Origin: SZUA-430 sp964646885
GTDB taxonomy: Bacteria; Pseudomonadota; Alphaproteobacteria; Micropepsales; Micropepsaceae
Assembly (NCBI GenBank): GCA_964646885.1
Contig: CAZYFM010000005.1
Span: 1 to 64,000 of the forward strand
DNA: 64,000 nt
Reading direction: 5' to 3'
Shown here: piece after piece, positions 51,926 through 61,140 of the stretch
Numbering within the stretch: position 1 is the stretch's first letter
How the letters are laid out: each line of letters begins with the position of its first letter
The notes under the pieces: model-generated
Told to the model about the DNA's origin: nothing
What the model saw: only the letters and a program-made list of their open reading frames with translations
Database searches by the model: none
Made by a program: the position numbers and the translations under genes

Positions 51926-52951
51926 TCAGAGACCGGCCCGCTTGAAGGCCGGCTCAAGCGCCGGGTCGATGTGCGGAGCCTCCTTGCGCAAGTAGGTCAG
52001 CAGCGCACGTTCGTTCTCGTCGATGCTGCCATCCCTGAGGATGCGCTCGGTCAGCCACACGGCTTCGTCATGGTCAACCCGCTCGCGGGCAAGGCGCACG
52101 CGCGTCTCTTCGCGGTCGGCAGCTTCCTCGGCCGCCGCCTGCGCCGCACCCGTGGGATCAACGTGCTTCCAGACCTCGCCGAAAGGAATGTTGCCCGACA
52201 CGAAGGACTGGCACACGCTCCCGAGCATCGCGCCGATCGAGCCACGCTCGTCCAGCCAGCGGTCACGGGATTTTGCTTCTTCGTACGTTGGCGTCACCGG
52301 ATCATTCATCGGGTTCAGGAGATGGTTTGCAATCGCCAGGCAGAAGAACTCCGTCCATGCCGGATCGTTGACACCCGCTGCCGACGCCTCATTGAGCGTG
52401 AAAAGCAGTTCGGCTTCATTGCGCGAGACCAGGAGGCCGCGCTCGCCGGCCGGCGCATGCAGCGCCTTGCGAAGGATGGCCACATCGCCCGCGCAGATAT
52501 TGAACGAAGGCCGATTGGCGCCCGGAGTTGCACTGCGCGTCAGCAGTACGTGCTGGCGCACGGAATCAACCACCAGAGCGGTCAGTTCTTCAGGCACGTC
52601 ACGCGCCCAGTGAACGACATTCAGGAGCAGCTCCAGCTCCGTCTTGCCGGACACATGACCGTCCTTCGCAATGTTGTCGATGAGGAAGCGGGCCTGTTCC
52701 GGCGTGACATAGCCCTTCGGCTCCGTCTGCCAGACGAAGTAGTCGGTCAGCGCCTCGACGTAGAGGCCGGCAAACGCGCCATCCTTCTTCGAACAGGCGT
52801 GGTCAAGGCGGAAAAGGATTTCCGCATCGCTGCGCGACACCTTGTCCTTCGCATAGATCATCCGGCGCAGCTGCAGGGCATGCTGCACTTCAATCATTCC
52901 GTTCGCGCGCAGGCTCTGGTCAAGCTGCTCGATCCGCAGGGGTTGGCTCAT
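51926..52951 (-). CDS. Hypothetical protein with two-fold internal repeat
   Basis: I do not recognise this 341-residue soluble helical protein. It consists of two similar halves: SRSDAEILFRLDHACSKKDG near the start corresponds to SRNEAELLFTLNEASAAGVN later, and ARFLIDNIAKDGHVSGKTELELL corresponds to VWLTERILRDGSIDENERALLTYL near the end. The repeated (A/K/R)DG-x-(V/I)...E units resemble TerB or EF-hand-like calcium loops, but without full ligands. It lies 88 bases before gor on the same strand. A role in stress or metal response is only speculative. Confidence 0.6.
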   Translation of the reverse strand: MSQPLRIEQLDQSLRANGMIEVQHALQLRRMIYAKDKVSRSDAEILFRLDHACSKKDGAFAGLYVEALTDYFVWQTEPKGYVTPEQARFLIDNIAKDGHVSGKTELELLLNVVHWARDVPEELTALVVDSVRQHVLLTRSATPGANRPSFNICAGDVAILRKALHAPAGERGLLVSRNEAELLFTLNEASAAGVNDPAWTEFFCLAIANHLLNPMNDPVTPTYEEAKSRDRWLDERGSIGAMLGSVCQSFVSGNIPFGEVWKHVDPTGAAQAAAEEAADREETRVRLARERVDHDEAVWLTERILRDGSIDENERALLTYLRKEAPHIDPALEPAFKRAGL

Positions 52952-53058
52952 CAGGGAACTCCGTTCATCCGGCAAGCCGCCATTCTCGCAGACAGGCGCT
53001 AAAATTCGCGAAACGCGCACCTCCGCACGCGCGCGGCCTTGCGATGGTAAAGCGCGGG

Positions 53059-54774
53059 TTAACTCCCCAGATGGGCGCGGACCGGGCTGGAGATCCAGTC
53101 AAAGACCTTGCCGTAGGCCGCTGCGTCGAACACCGCGCCAACACCACGCAGCACGTTGACGGGAATGCGCCCCTCCGATCCGAACACGGACAGCGTGTGG
53201 TCAAGGAGTGCCACGGGATCTTCTTCGCCGTGCCAGACCGCTGCGTCGCAACGCACCTGGGCTATGTCGGGAAACTGCCCCCTTGAAAAGAGCTCCAGCT
53301 CGGCGATGAAGCCTTCCGCTGAACTCTCATGCGCATCACATCCCATCTGGATCATGGACCTGCACGTCTCCGGATCCGACAATGCAACACGGTCCCGTTC
53401 GCTCCCGGATCGGACGTGACGCAGCATCGTTGCCGACAGGCGCTCGCCGGCCGTTGACCTCATCACCCTCACGAGCGGGCCGATGGCCCACGGATGACGC
53501 AGGATGCCGGCAATGTTTCGCGCCAGTTGTCCACGTCGCTGGTTGTCATGCTGGACCGGAAAGAGCCGCGGCGCGACCAGCGCAAGCTTTCGAACGCGCG
53601 TCGGTGCCTCGAGCGCAGCAGCCACGGCAAAGGGCGCGCCAGGGGCAACCGCCATGATCGAGAATTCGTCGGCCCTGATCGAGTCGGCCACGGCAATCGC
53701 ATCCCGCGCGACGGATTCAAAAGTGTACTCGCCCGACATGCCCGACTGCCCGAACCCGGGCCTGTCAATGGCGACGAGCCGCAAACCGTGTGGCTCCATG
53801 GCCCGGCAGGCTGCGACAGGCAGCAGGCTGGATGCAAACCACTGGTGGAAGAAAAGGACTGGTTGGCCCCGGGGATCGCCATAGTCCCTGAAGGCGATCC
53901 GTCGGCCGTCATCCGTTGCAGCAAACTTGCGCGGTATCGCGTAACCGGACGTAGCAGAGGCACGCACGTGGGGCTTGAGCCTCTCATACCCTTCAAGCCG
54001 TCGAACAAGCTCGCTCTGTCGGGCAACGCCAAGCTTTGCGAAGATCGACTTGACCTGGGTTCTGGCCGTGTTGACCGACACGCCAAGCGCCAACGCCGCA
54101 TCGGAAACGGATTGGCCCTGCCGCAGCTCCAGTGCAAGGCGCCACTCTGCCGGCGTGAGGCCGAGTATCTGACCGTCACGCATGTCGCGCGCCGGCGCGT
54201 TGTGCTCGCCCAGAATGAGAACGGCGAGCAGGGGTTCCGCGCCGCCCGGATTCAATCCGAACATCCGGTAGACCGCGGACGGAAACACGCGTCGGTTCAT
54301 CAGGATCAGGAACAGGCTCTCGCCGCTTTCCTTTTCCAGCCGAAGATGCGCATACCCGCCGTGCTTTCCGCTCGAAGCAACCGAACAGGCAGAAAGGAAG
54401 TCTTCCTGCCACCTTCGCTCGAAGCGCAACGCTCGAAACACTTCCGGCGATGTCGCAAGAAAGGGCCTCAGCCTGTCAGCACCACCCTCAGAAATGCCGC
54501 GCACCAGACCGAGGGGCGAGACAAGAATGCCCGACATCGCAGGATCCGCCCCGAAGTCGGTCGACGACCGGGATGAATGCGCTCCCTCGGCCAGATCCAC
54601 GGCCCGCCGGGCGAACGACACGAGCAGGGGCTTCACAGGATCGTCATCGTTCAGGGGACGCAACCTCTCAATCGCGTCAATGGCTTCGATCCAGCGCTCG
54701 GGGCTTTGCGCCATCCCATGAAGCGCATCAACGAATTCCAGAGCTGAAACGGGAACCGTCCCGGCAGTCATCAT
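53059..54774 (-). CDS. LuxR-type HTH regulator fused to a degenerate alpha/beta-hydrolase domain (paralogue)
   Basis: This 571-residue protein has the same layout as the one at 26151-27929: an N-terminal sensor-like region, a LuxR helix-turn-helix at about 204-262 (LGLTPAEWRLALELRQGQS, then SVNTARTQVKSIFAKLG) and an alpha/beta-hydrolase domain from about 283. The nucleophile elbow reads AVAPGAPF with Ala377 at the Ser position, and the catalytic His region reads LRGVGAVF. The Asp of the triad survives in HGEEDPV. It should be a ligand-binding or interaction domain, not an enzyme. Start may be 54774 or 54771. Confidence 0.85.
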   Translation of the reverse strand: MMTAGTVPVSALEFVDALHGMAQSPERWIEAIDAIERLRPLNDDDPVKPLLVSFARRAVDLAEGAHSSRSSTDFGADPAMSGILVSPLGLVRGISEGGADRLRPFLATSPEVFRALRFERRWQEDFLSACSVASSGKHGGYAHLRLEKESGESLFLILMNRRVFPSAVYRMFGLNPGGAEPLLAVLILGEHNAPARDMRDGQILGLTPAEWRLALELRQGQSVSDAALALGVSVNTARTQVKSIFAKLGVARQSELVRRLEGYERLKPHVRASATSGYAIPRKFAATDDGRRIAFRDYGDPRGQPVLFFHQWFASSLLPVAACRAMEPHGLRLVAIDRPGFGQSGMSGEYTFESVARDAIAVADSIRADEFSIMAVAPGAPFAVAAALEAPTRVRKLALVAPRLFPVQHDNQRRGQLARNIAGILRHPWAIGPLVRVMRSTAGERLSATMLRHVRSGSERDRVALSDPETCRSMIQMGCDAHESSAEGFIAELELFSRGQFPDIAQVRCDAAVWHGEEDPVALLDHTLSVFGSEGRIPVNVLRGVGAVFDAAAYGKVFDWISSPVRAHLGS

Positions 54775-54871
54775 CGCCCCCTGGCAGGATGGAGCTCACT
54801 ATACCCAAAACTGGTGATTGCCCAAAGCCGCCTTGTCGCCCAAGCCTTTGACTTACAAGGAGGATTGGAAA

Positions 54872-55321
54872 ATGCGCTCATTTCTGGCCTTGCTGGTAGC
54901 CTTCGCGCTCACCTTTCCCGGAAAGGCTGAGACATGCACGCCGTTCACGAACATGCGGGATCACGTGCTCTCGAACTTCGCACAGGCGCAATACGAGCAG
55001 CGCGAAGGCCTGCCCGGCCTCGCCGAAAGCTTCCCGGGAGCTGACCGCTGCCTGTCGCGAAAGGCCAGCGACGGCGATCCCGTCGCACGCATGCAGTGTT
55101 ACTGGTCGCGTGATGTCGAAAATCGCTTCACCGTATTGTTGCAGGACCTCAAAAGCTGCTACCCCGGCTGGCAGGAGCAGGAACGAACCGAACCGTCAGC
55201 CCTGCGACAGGTCATCCTCAAGCAGGACGAAATGCGGGCTGGTGTATGGCTTGTGCAACTCTACAAGGCCAACACCCGTGTCATCCTGATGCTGGTCTAC
55301 ATGCAGAAGGTAAAACCGTGA
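54872..55321 (+). CDS. Small secreted protein paired with amidohydrolase lipoprotein
   Basis: This is an exported protein of 149 residues. The ATG at 54872 has AAGGAGG at ideal distance and begins a signal peptide (MRSFLALLVAFALTFPGKAE). Cysteines in AETCTPF, DRCLSRK, RMQCYW and KSCYPGW would give two disulfides. I do not recognise the family. The stop overlaps the GTG start of the amidohydrolase gene by four bases, so the two proteins are made together. Confidence 0.7.
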   Translation: MRSFLALLVAFALTFPGKAETCTPFTNMRDHVLSNFAQAQYEQREGLPGLAESFPGADRCLSRKASDGDPVARMQCYWSRDVENRFTVLLQDLKSCYPGWQEQERTEPSALRQVILKQDEMRAGVWLVQLYKANTRVILMLVYMQKVKP

Positions 55322-56463
55322 GACTCTTGAAGGCATTTGCAGCTTCGGCCTCACTGCTGTGTACGCTGAGCGCGTGTGTGGCGCCAGGCTTCAGCGGCAG
55401 ACAGGGCAACGCACTGGAGCTGGAGGACTTTCTGGCAGGCAACCCCGACTGCTTCGACAGGCAGAGCCAGCCCTACACGGCCGTCGTGGATTCCCACCTG
55501 CACTTTCGTCCGTTCGGAGGAGCGCCAATTCCTTTCGAGCACATGCTCGACATCCTGCGGTCGAACGGCGTTCTGTTTGCCAACATGTACGGTATTGGAC
55601 AATCCCTGCCGATCAATGGCCCGTGCGAATACTACCTCGACTGTATCGGCACGCCCGCCACGCCCAGCCTCAAGAATGACTTTGCGAACGCCCAGTCCCT
55701 CATGGACCACAAGCCCAAGGACATCCACCTGACGCTGTCGATGACGTTTCCAGATCTCTCACGCCCGGAGGAAACACTGCGTGGCATGTCCCTGCTGGAC
55801 CGGGAGTATCCTGGACAGTTCAAGTGGATGGGCGAAGTGAACCTCGTGAAACAGGCCCTGTTCGGAAACGGTCACAGGTCAACACCGCTTCAGGCCATCG
55901 CCAATTGGGCTCCCTTCATGCGCGAGTTGGCCAGGCGCGACATTCCGCTGGCGATCCACGCCGACATCGGGTCGAACGCGGAACCCACCCGGTATTTGTC
56001 GCTCATGCAGGAAGTGGTTCGCCGTTACCCGAACAACCGCATCATCTGGATGCATCTCGGTCTCTCGAAGGAGTTGACCACGATGTCCGCGGACGACCAC
56101 ATCCGGATTGTGTCCACGCTCCTTGACCGGCATCCGAACCTGATGGCCGACCTGTCGTGGCGGGTTCTTTACGATGTGGCCTTTTCAAAGCCAGGGGCCC
56201 GCGAGAAATACGTCCGGTTCATCAACCGCTACTCCGACCGCTTGCTGCCCGGAACCGACTTTGTCGCGCTCTGGCGAAAGGCCGACGACGTCTACGCCGA
56301 GGAACTGCGCGTGACGAGCGACATATTCAGGGACATAGACGACGAGGCATTCCGCAAAATCGCCCTGGGCCAGAACTATTTCGATTTGCTGCGCCTCCGC
56401 TATCGGGCGCCTGCGATATGCAAAGGCAACCCGCAGGCGGCACAAGACACGGGGGAGCGTTAG
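55318..56463 (+). CDS. Amidohydrolase-family lipoprotein
   Basis: This 381-residue lipoprotein starts with a GTG within a GTGA overlap. The signal ends in lipobox LSAC. The body has the amidohydrolase TIM-barrel start AVVDSHLHFRPFGGAPI (HxH at the metal site), followed by LAIHADIGSNAEPTRYL, IIWMHLGLSKEL and DRLLPGTDFVAL, which would hold the remaining His and Asp ligands. It resembles the ACMS decarboxylase/PF04909 group. Substrate is unknown. The stop overlaps a convergent gene by four bases. Confidence 0.75.
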   Translation: MRLLKAFAASASLLCTLSACVAPGFSGRQGNALELEDFLAGNPDCFDRQSQPYTAVVDSHLHFRPFGGAPIPFEHMLDILRSNGVLFANMYGIGQSLPINGPCEYYLDCIGTPATPSLKNDFANAQSLMDHKPKDIHLTLSMTFPDLSRPEETLRGMSLLDREYPGQFKWMGEVNLVKQALFGNGHRSTPLQAIANWAPFMRELARRDIPLAIHADIGSNAEPTRYLSLMQEVVRRYPNNRIIWMHLGLSKELTTMSADDHIRIVSTLLDRHPNLMADLSWRVLYDVAFSKPGAREKYVRFINRYSDRLLPGTDFVALWRKADDVYAEELRVTSDIFRDIDDEAFRKIALGQNYFDLLRLRYRAPAICKGNPQAAQDTGER

Positions 56464-57092
56464 CGCAGCGCCCCCTCTGCGATCCGAACCGCGTTCGAGA
56501 TGATCGCATCGGCTTGTGAATCATTGAGGAGTTCACACCCCAAGCTGATGTCGCCTCGAGGCGTTTCCATCGACCCGAGAACAAAGACGATGGGAAGGCG
56601 CTCTGCAGCCTGGGTTGAAGGCGTGCTCCAAACGTTCATTTTCAGGCGCGTCTTGAACCCCTCCCCAAACTCGTTGAGGGTCACCATCCGACGGTTCACT
56701 TGGGGAGGCATTTTGCCATCGAACAAGCCGGCCTCGAATGCCGGGGTGAAACCCTGCTGCGTCCGGGCCTGGAGGATGGAAAAGGAAGCCGGCTTCGAGT
56801 CCATCGGCTCCTTGCCGAATATGCAGAACCGGTATTGTCCCTGAGGGCCGTCCGGGTACTCGACGAGCAGCGTCTCAACTCCGTCTTTGCGCGCGATTTC
56901 TCCTTTCGAGCCGGCAGGAATGTCGACCACAAACCAGCCATCCGGATCTGTGTATCGGGTGCCACTACCAGCCGTCACGATACGACCCCGCTCGCTCGCC
57001 GGAGCCGGCGATATGTCGAAGTCTTCCGCATGCGCGGCCTGGAAAACGCAAATGTGGGCCAGCAGCACGGATAGGATGATGGGCGAGCGCAT
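56460..57092 (-). CDS. Hypothetical secreted protein
   Basis: This is a 210-residue exported protein (signal MRSPIILSVLLAHICVFQAAHA). The mature part contains FVVDIPAGSKGEIARKDG and LLVEYPDGPQGQYRFCIFG, suggesting a beta-sandwich. Two cysteines (in RFCIFG and LGCELL) may pair. It starts opposite the next hypothetical gene and converges with the amidohydrolase lipoprotein gene. I do not recognise a family. Confidence 0.6.
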   Translation of the reverse strand: MRSPIILSVLLAHICVFQAAHAEDFDISPAPASERGRIVTAGSGTRYTDPDGWFVVDIPAGSKGEIARKDGVETLLVEYPDGPQGQYRFCIFGKEPMDSKPASFSILQARTQQGFTPAFEAGLFDGKMPPQVNRRMVTLNEFGEGFKTRLKMNVWSTPSTQAAERLPIVFVLGSMETPRGDISLGCELLNDSQADAIISNAVRIAEGALR

Positions 57093-57250
57093 TGGATTTC
57101 CTTGTTGTCACTCCGCGGGACACCGTGAAGCACCCGCATGTTGTAACACGACACGATAGCCCTCCCTGGTACCGCAGAACATCACCGCAATTGGGTATGC
57201 CGCCACTGCGATCAATGCTAGCTTCCGCGGGCAATTCTGGAGCCTCAGCA

Positions 57251-58129
57251 ATGTTCGGAATGGATCTTGTGTCGATCGTGACCGCAGGCCTCGCAGGGGC
57301 CGCGGGTGGCGCCATCGGCGCCCTCCTCGCGTCGTTCCTGCCCGAATCCGCCAAGGGCTTGAGAACGGCAATCATTGTGGCCTTCATCGTGGCCCTCCCG
57401 ACGCTGGCCAAACCCGCACTGACTCCCTACGTCGAGCAGTATGCCGGGGCATGGCTTCGGTCTGGTCAGTTTGACGCCCTGTATGAATCGGAACTGAAGG
57501 CAGGCCTTCGCAAGATTCCCGCCCTCGAAAGGGTCTTCCGGGATTACCCGGACACCGAAAAGCGCTTCCGTGAAGCCGCTCGCAAGGCCTATGAGGAAGG
57601 CGGAGCCAGCGAGCTGCTGGAGCAGGCACCGGCGATCGGCGCAAGCACGCTGAGCGATGCCATCATTCTCTACATCCCGAGGGCGCGCGGCGAAGATCTG
57701 GTCCAGTTCGCAGTCACGATGTCCGACCTGCTTGCACGCTTCAATGAAAGGGACCCAGAGGCCTGCATCCTCTATCAGTTCGGAACGAAACTCGGGGTGC
57801 CTCTCGACAACAGCCGCTTGCAGGCCGCAATCGGCGAAGATGGCGAGAAGCGCCTGACCGACACGATGAACGCGCTCGTCGCAAACGCACTCGACAAACC
57901 CGTACCGCATGACCCCACGAAGGGCGAGGCAGCGGTAACCGATCTCGCGAGGCGTCACGCCCCGTTGCTTGTGGGAGGGGCAGCCGAAGTCGCATCAGGA
58001 GCCAGAATCTACAAGGACAAGGCCGAAGCCCAGGCGGCCTGCGGCTTCGCATCGGCAATGTTCAGGGATCTGGCGACGATGGACAAAGCCGAGGCCGAAC
58101 TCATCCTGCGCCATCTCTACGCCTCATGA
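57251..58129 (+). CDS. Hypothetical membrane-anchored protein
   Basis: This is a 292-residue protein with one or two N-terminal helices (about 6-27, and 35-52: FGMDLVSIVTAGLAGAAGGAIGALL, then AIIVAFIVALPTLA), followed by a soluble helical domain of about 230 residues facing the periplasm. It has two cysteines and a helical repeat feel (AGLRKIPALERVFRDYPDTEKRF). The chosen start at 57251 is the only ATG that opens with this segment. Function is not recognised. The stop lies 13 bases from that of a convergent beta-barrel gene. Confidence 0.6.
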   Translation: MFGMDLVSIVTAGLAGAAGGAIGALLASFLPESAKGLRTAIIVAFIVALPTLAKPALTPYVEQYAGAWLRSGQFDALYESELKAGLRKIPALERVFRDYPDTEKRFREAARKAYEEGGASELLEQAPAIGASTLSDAIILYIPRARGEDLVQFAVTMSDLLARFNERDPEACILYQFGTKLGVPLDNSRLQAAIGEDGEKRLTDTMNALVANALDKPVPHDPTKGEAAVTDLARRHAPLLVGGAAEVASGARIYKDKAEAQAACGFASAMFRDLATMDKAEAELILRHLYAS

Positions 58130-58142
58130 CGACAACGGGACG

Positions 58143-59135
58143 TCAGAAGGATACAGCAAACCCGAGCGAAAAACCGGATACGTTCTCGCCAAACTCGTAG
58201 CGGCCAACGACGCGTCCCCGCGTGATCGGAAGATTGAGCGTTGTCGTCTCGACTTCGAGCCCAAGACCGAAAGAGGTCAGCTTGTCGAAACCGAGTACGC
58301 CGCGTTGGTCATCCGTCAGGAACTCGGAGTGCGTCAGTTCGACCACGTATCGCAAAGGCTTTTCGAAAGCCGTCCAGTCCTTCAGCGGGGCGCGCAACCG
58401 CGTCCACACATTGAGGTTCGCGATGTCAGCATGTCCGCGAACGGTCTCCGAGCTGTTGTAGCTATCCAGGCGCATCACCGAGTACCGCACCTCGGCATCA
58501 ATCAGGTAGTCCGGACGATAGTATTCGTAGTCCAGTACCAGCGAGCCGCCGTAACCATAGGTACGCAACGCACCCTTCTTGAGAAAGTCGAGGTCCTGCC
58601 CTGTCTTGTCCTCAAGCACTTCGCCTGCCACCCGCACGTCCGACGCAACAAGGCCCGTATTGATGTTGGCGATGGGACGCAGCACGAGTGTCTCGGTCAG
58701 GCGAAAGTCCCACCCAACCCCCAGCCCGGCTGCAAGGCTGTTCCACTTCACGGGAACCCGCAGGGTATCTACGCCATTGCTTGCCAGAAAAACCGGATCA
58801 TAGCGGCCATAAGATACGCCGCCTTCGATGAACAGGGGAAACGAGTCGCTGATGGCAAAGCCCGCACCGATCTGGGACATCACCAGCGTCGGGTTCTCGC
58901 CTCCCGCGTCGTTGATCGACAGTGAACTGGTGGTCAGGTCAGGAACGACCTGGAACCCCATGACCGCCAGCACATCGTTGGCCCGGTTCTGCAGCTTGAC
59001 CCCGATGACCGAGTAATCCTGCGCACCGGCGGGCAGCATGAGAGCAAGCGTCAGCGTGATGGCACCCGCCATCTTCGCCAAAGGGCGCAGGCGTTCCGTC
59101 TCAAGGCATCGCCCTGATCGCAGCTCAATGCTCAC
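58143..59135 (-). CDS. Predicted outer-membrane beta-barrel protein
   Basis: This is a 330-residue protein when started at the GTG at 59135 (GGGGG upstream). A start at the ATG at 59072 gives 309 residues and a plainer signal peptide. The hydrophobic signal ends ALMLPAGAQDY. The mature part alternates hydrophobic and polar residues in many strands and ends in Phe (FSLGFAVSF), typical of outer-membrane barrels of the autotransporter or OmpA-like sort. It lies beside a Tat sulfatase on the same strand and may serve uptake. Substrate unknown. Confidence 0.65.
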   Translation of the reverse strand: MSIELRSGRCLETERLRPLAKMAGAITLTLALMLPAGAQDYSVIGVKLQNRANDVLAVMGFQVVPDLTTSSLSINDAGGENPTLVMSQIGAGFAISDSFPLFIEGGVSYGRYDPVFLASNGVDTLRVPVKWNSLAAGLGVGWDFRLTETLVLRPIANINTGLVASDVRVAGEVLEDKTGQDLDFLKKGALRTYGYGGSLVLDYEYYRPDYLIDAEVRYSVMRLDSYNSSETVRGHADIANLNVWTRLRAPLKDWTAFEKPLRYVVELTHSEFLTDDQRGVLGFDKLTSFGLGLEVETTTLNLPITRGRVVGRYEFGENVSGFSLGFAVSF

Positions 59136-59238
59136 CGGTACCCCCGTACCCTCATTGCACAGCCCCGGACTTGTGGCCCGGGACTGCATTCTCTAGCGCC
59201 GGCAGTCCACGCCCCCGGCTTGAATGCACCAGAGCCTG

Positions 59239-61026
59239 TCAGTCGATCAGGTTCTTTTGCAGCGTCCAGTTGATGTCCTTGCCATTCACGTCGGGCATCT
59301 CGCGACCGTCATCCGTGCCAATCTCGTCCTTGATCACGCGTTCGAGCTTCGCACTCATCGCCATGACGAGGTTCGCATTGGCACCCTTGACCGCCGCAAG
59401 ATTCTTCGTTTCCGACGGATCAGCCTTCAGGTCGAAGAGCTCGACATCATTGCTGGCATAGAGCTGGTCCAGCGACTTCACGACGTGGCGTTCCACCGGC
59501 GAGAAGTAACGCGCAAACTTGTATTGGCCGTCGACGACGGCGCGAACAGTGCCGCGCTTCTTCAGGTTCGGCTTGAGACCGGCTTTGGCCAGCTCCTTCG
59601 GGTCCTTGCCCGACGAGATCGCATTCGCGACCGCCTTGATCATGTCGGCATCCACGGTGGCGATGCCGCTGTAGGTGAACAGCGCACCTTCGCGAAGCAT
59701 GTTCGTGGAACCGGACTTTGGATTGCTCAGGGCAGCCGTAAAGTCCTTGCCCGGAAGCTTGCGTCCGGCGAACTCGGCAGTCTTTCCGGCATCTGCGCCA
59801 GCCATCGCCAGCAACGACGGAGCGAAGTCGACATGCGCTGTGAGCGCATCCGAACTGCGGCCACCCTTCACGTCGGGGTGGATCACATGCATCGGCACGT
59901 GGATGCACTCTTCGTATGCAAACGGACCCTTGCCGCGAAGACCGCCGTGCGCCCCCGCCATCTCGCCGTGGTCGGCCGTAAAGATGACAATCGTGCGATC
60001 GGCGAGACCCAGCGTGTCGAGCTCGCGGAAGATGTTCATCAGTTGCGTGTCAACGGCGCTGATGCTGTTCATGTAGAAGTCGTTGAAGCGCTGCCAGCGC
60101 TCATCCTCATTCGGCACATGGCCGAGGAGGACATCCCACGCATCCTGGTATTCCTTGTGCGCCTTCGGACGACCGGCAGCGTTGAATGCTTCCTTGCGCG
60201 TCGCAGACAGCGGAAAGTCCCAGCTGCGCTTGTACTCGGGCACGTTCGGCGCGCGCGCAACGTGCTTCAGAAGGCGACCATTGTCCTGGACATTCGCGCC
60301 GGGACGGTCGGTGCTGTAGTACATGATGTCATGCGGGTTCACGAGGCTGACCGTCAGCGCCCACGGCTTGCCTTCGTCGTTGAGCGGACGGCCATGGCGA
60401 CGGAGCCACGTCACGGCGCTGCCCGAGATCAGGTGGTCGAACTCGTAGCCACCCAGCGTGTGGCCAACCACATCCCCCGGAGAAGCGTAGTCGGAGAAGC
60501 CGTGAGCCTCCATCTCCTTTGTAAAGAGACGGTCCGGCGCATGCTGGTCGAAGCTGCGCGTGAGATGCCATTTGCCCTTGTAGGCTGAGTAGTAGCCGGC
60601 CTTCCGCAGCATGTGACCGATGGTCGGCACCTTGGGAGAAAGATCCTTCACCCACGGCATGTCCGCATTCTCGAACATCAGGTTGTCGGGCGTGGTCAGG
60701 CCGGTCATCATGATGGCGCGCGACGACGTGCACATCACGGCACCAATGTAGTGGTTCGTGAACGTCGTCCCCGTCTTTTGCAGGCGCTCATGTGCCGGCA
60801 GGTCAAGTCGGCGCGGGAATCTGTTGATGTAACGCTCCTGGTCCGTGAACACGAAGAGGATGTTCAGGCCCTTCTGCTGCGGTCTGGCGGCCTTCGGCGC
60901 GAATGGCCCAGCCTGCGCAATGCCCGGCGCAGCGGCGGAGACTGCCGCACCGGCCACGCCGGCGGTTACGCCCGCCATGACCTGGCGACGGGAAAGTCCT
61001 TCAATCAGGTGATCGTTCTTGCTCAT
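59239..61026 (-). CDS. Tat-exported sulfatase
   Basis: This is a 595-residue sulfatase of the type I formylglycine-dependent class. The Tat signal SRRQVMAGV is followed by a long hydrophobic stretch and GPFAPKAA. The catalytic motif CTSSR at Cys99 (CxSxR) becomes formylglycine by a formylglycine-generating enzyme, which is not in this window. NILFVFTDQERY supplies metal-binding Asp, and FTADHGEMAGAHG holds the second metal site. It resembles choline-sulfatase and arylsulfatase families. It is flanked by beta-barrel genes and lies downstream of an AraC regulator. Confidence 0.88.
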   Translation of the reverse strand: MSKNDHLIEGLSRRQVMAGVTAGVAGAAVSAAAPGIAQAGPFAPKAARPQQKGLNILFVFTDQERYINRFPRRLDLPAHERLQKTGTTFTNHYIGAVMCTSSRAIMMTGLTTPDNLMFENADMPWVKDLSPKVPTIGHMLRKAGYYSAYKGKWHLTRSFDQHAPDRLFTKEMEAHGFSDYASPGDVVGHTLGGYEFDHLISGSAVTWLRRHGRPLNDEGKPWALTVSLVNPHDIMYYSTDRPGANVQDNGRLLKHVARAPNVPEYKRSWDFPLSATRKEAFNAAGRPKAHKEYQDAWDVLLGHVPNEDERWQRFNDFYMNSISAVDTQLMNIFRELDTLGLADRTIVIFTADHGEMAGAHGGLRGKGPFAYEECIHVPMHVIHPDVKGGRSSDALTAHVDFAPSLLAMAGADAGKTAEFAGRKLPGKDFTAALSNPKSGSTNMLREGALFTYSGIATVDADMIKAVANAISSGKDPKELAKAGLKPNLKKRGTVRAVVDGQYKFARYFSPVERHVVKSLDQLYASNDVELFDLKADPSETKNLAAVKGANANLVMAMSAKLERVIKDEIGTDDGREMPDVNGKDINWTLQKNLID

Positions 61027-61140
61027 GACTTGTGATCCTCGTGTCTCGCGGGCAGGCCGCGTCATGCCTTGGGGTGGACAGGTTCTGTACGGCAGCGCCC
61101 CCTGCACTCAGCAGGGGGCCGCCAACCGGAACCGCAACGC

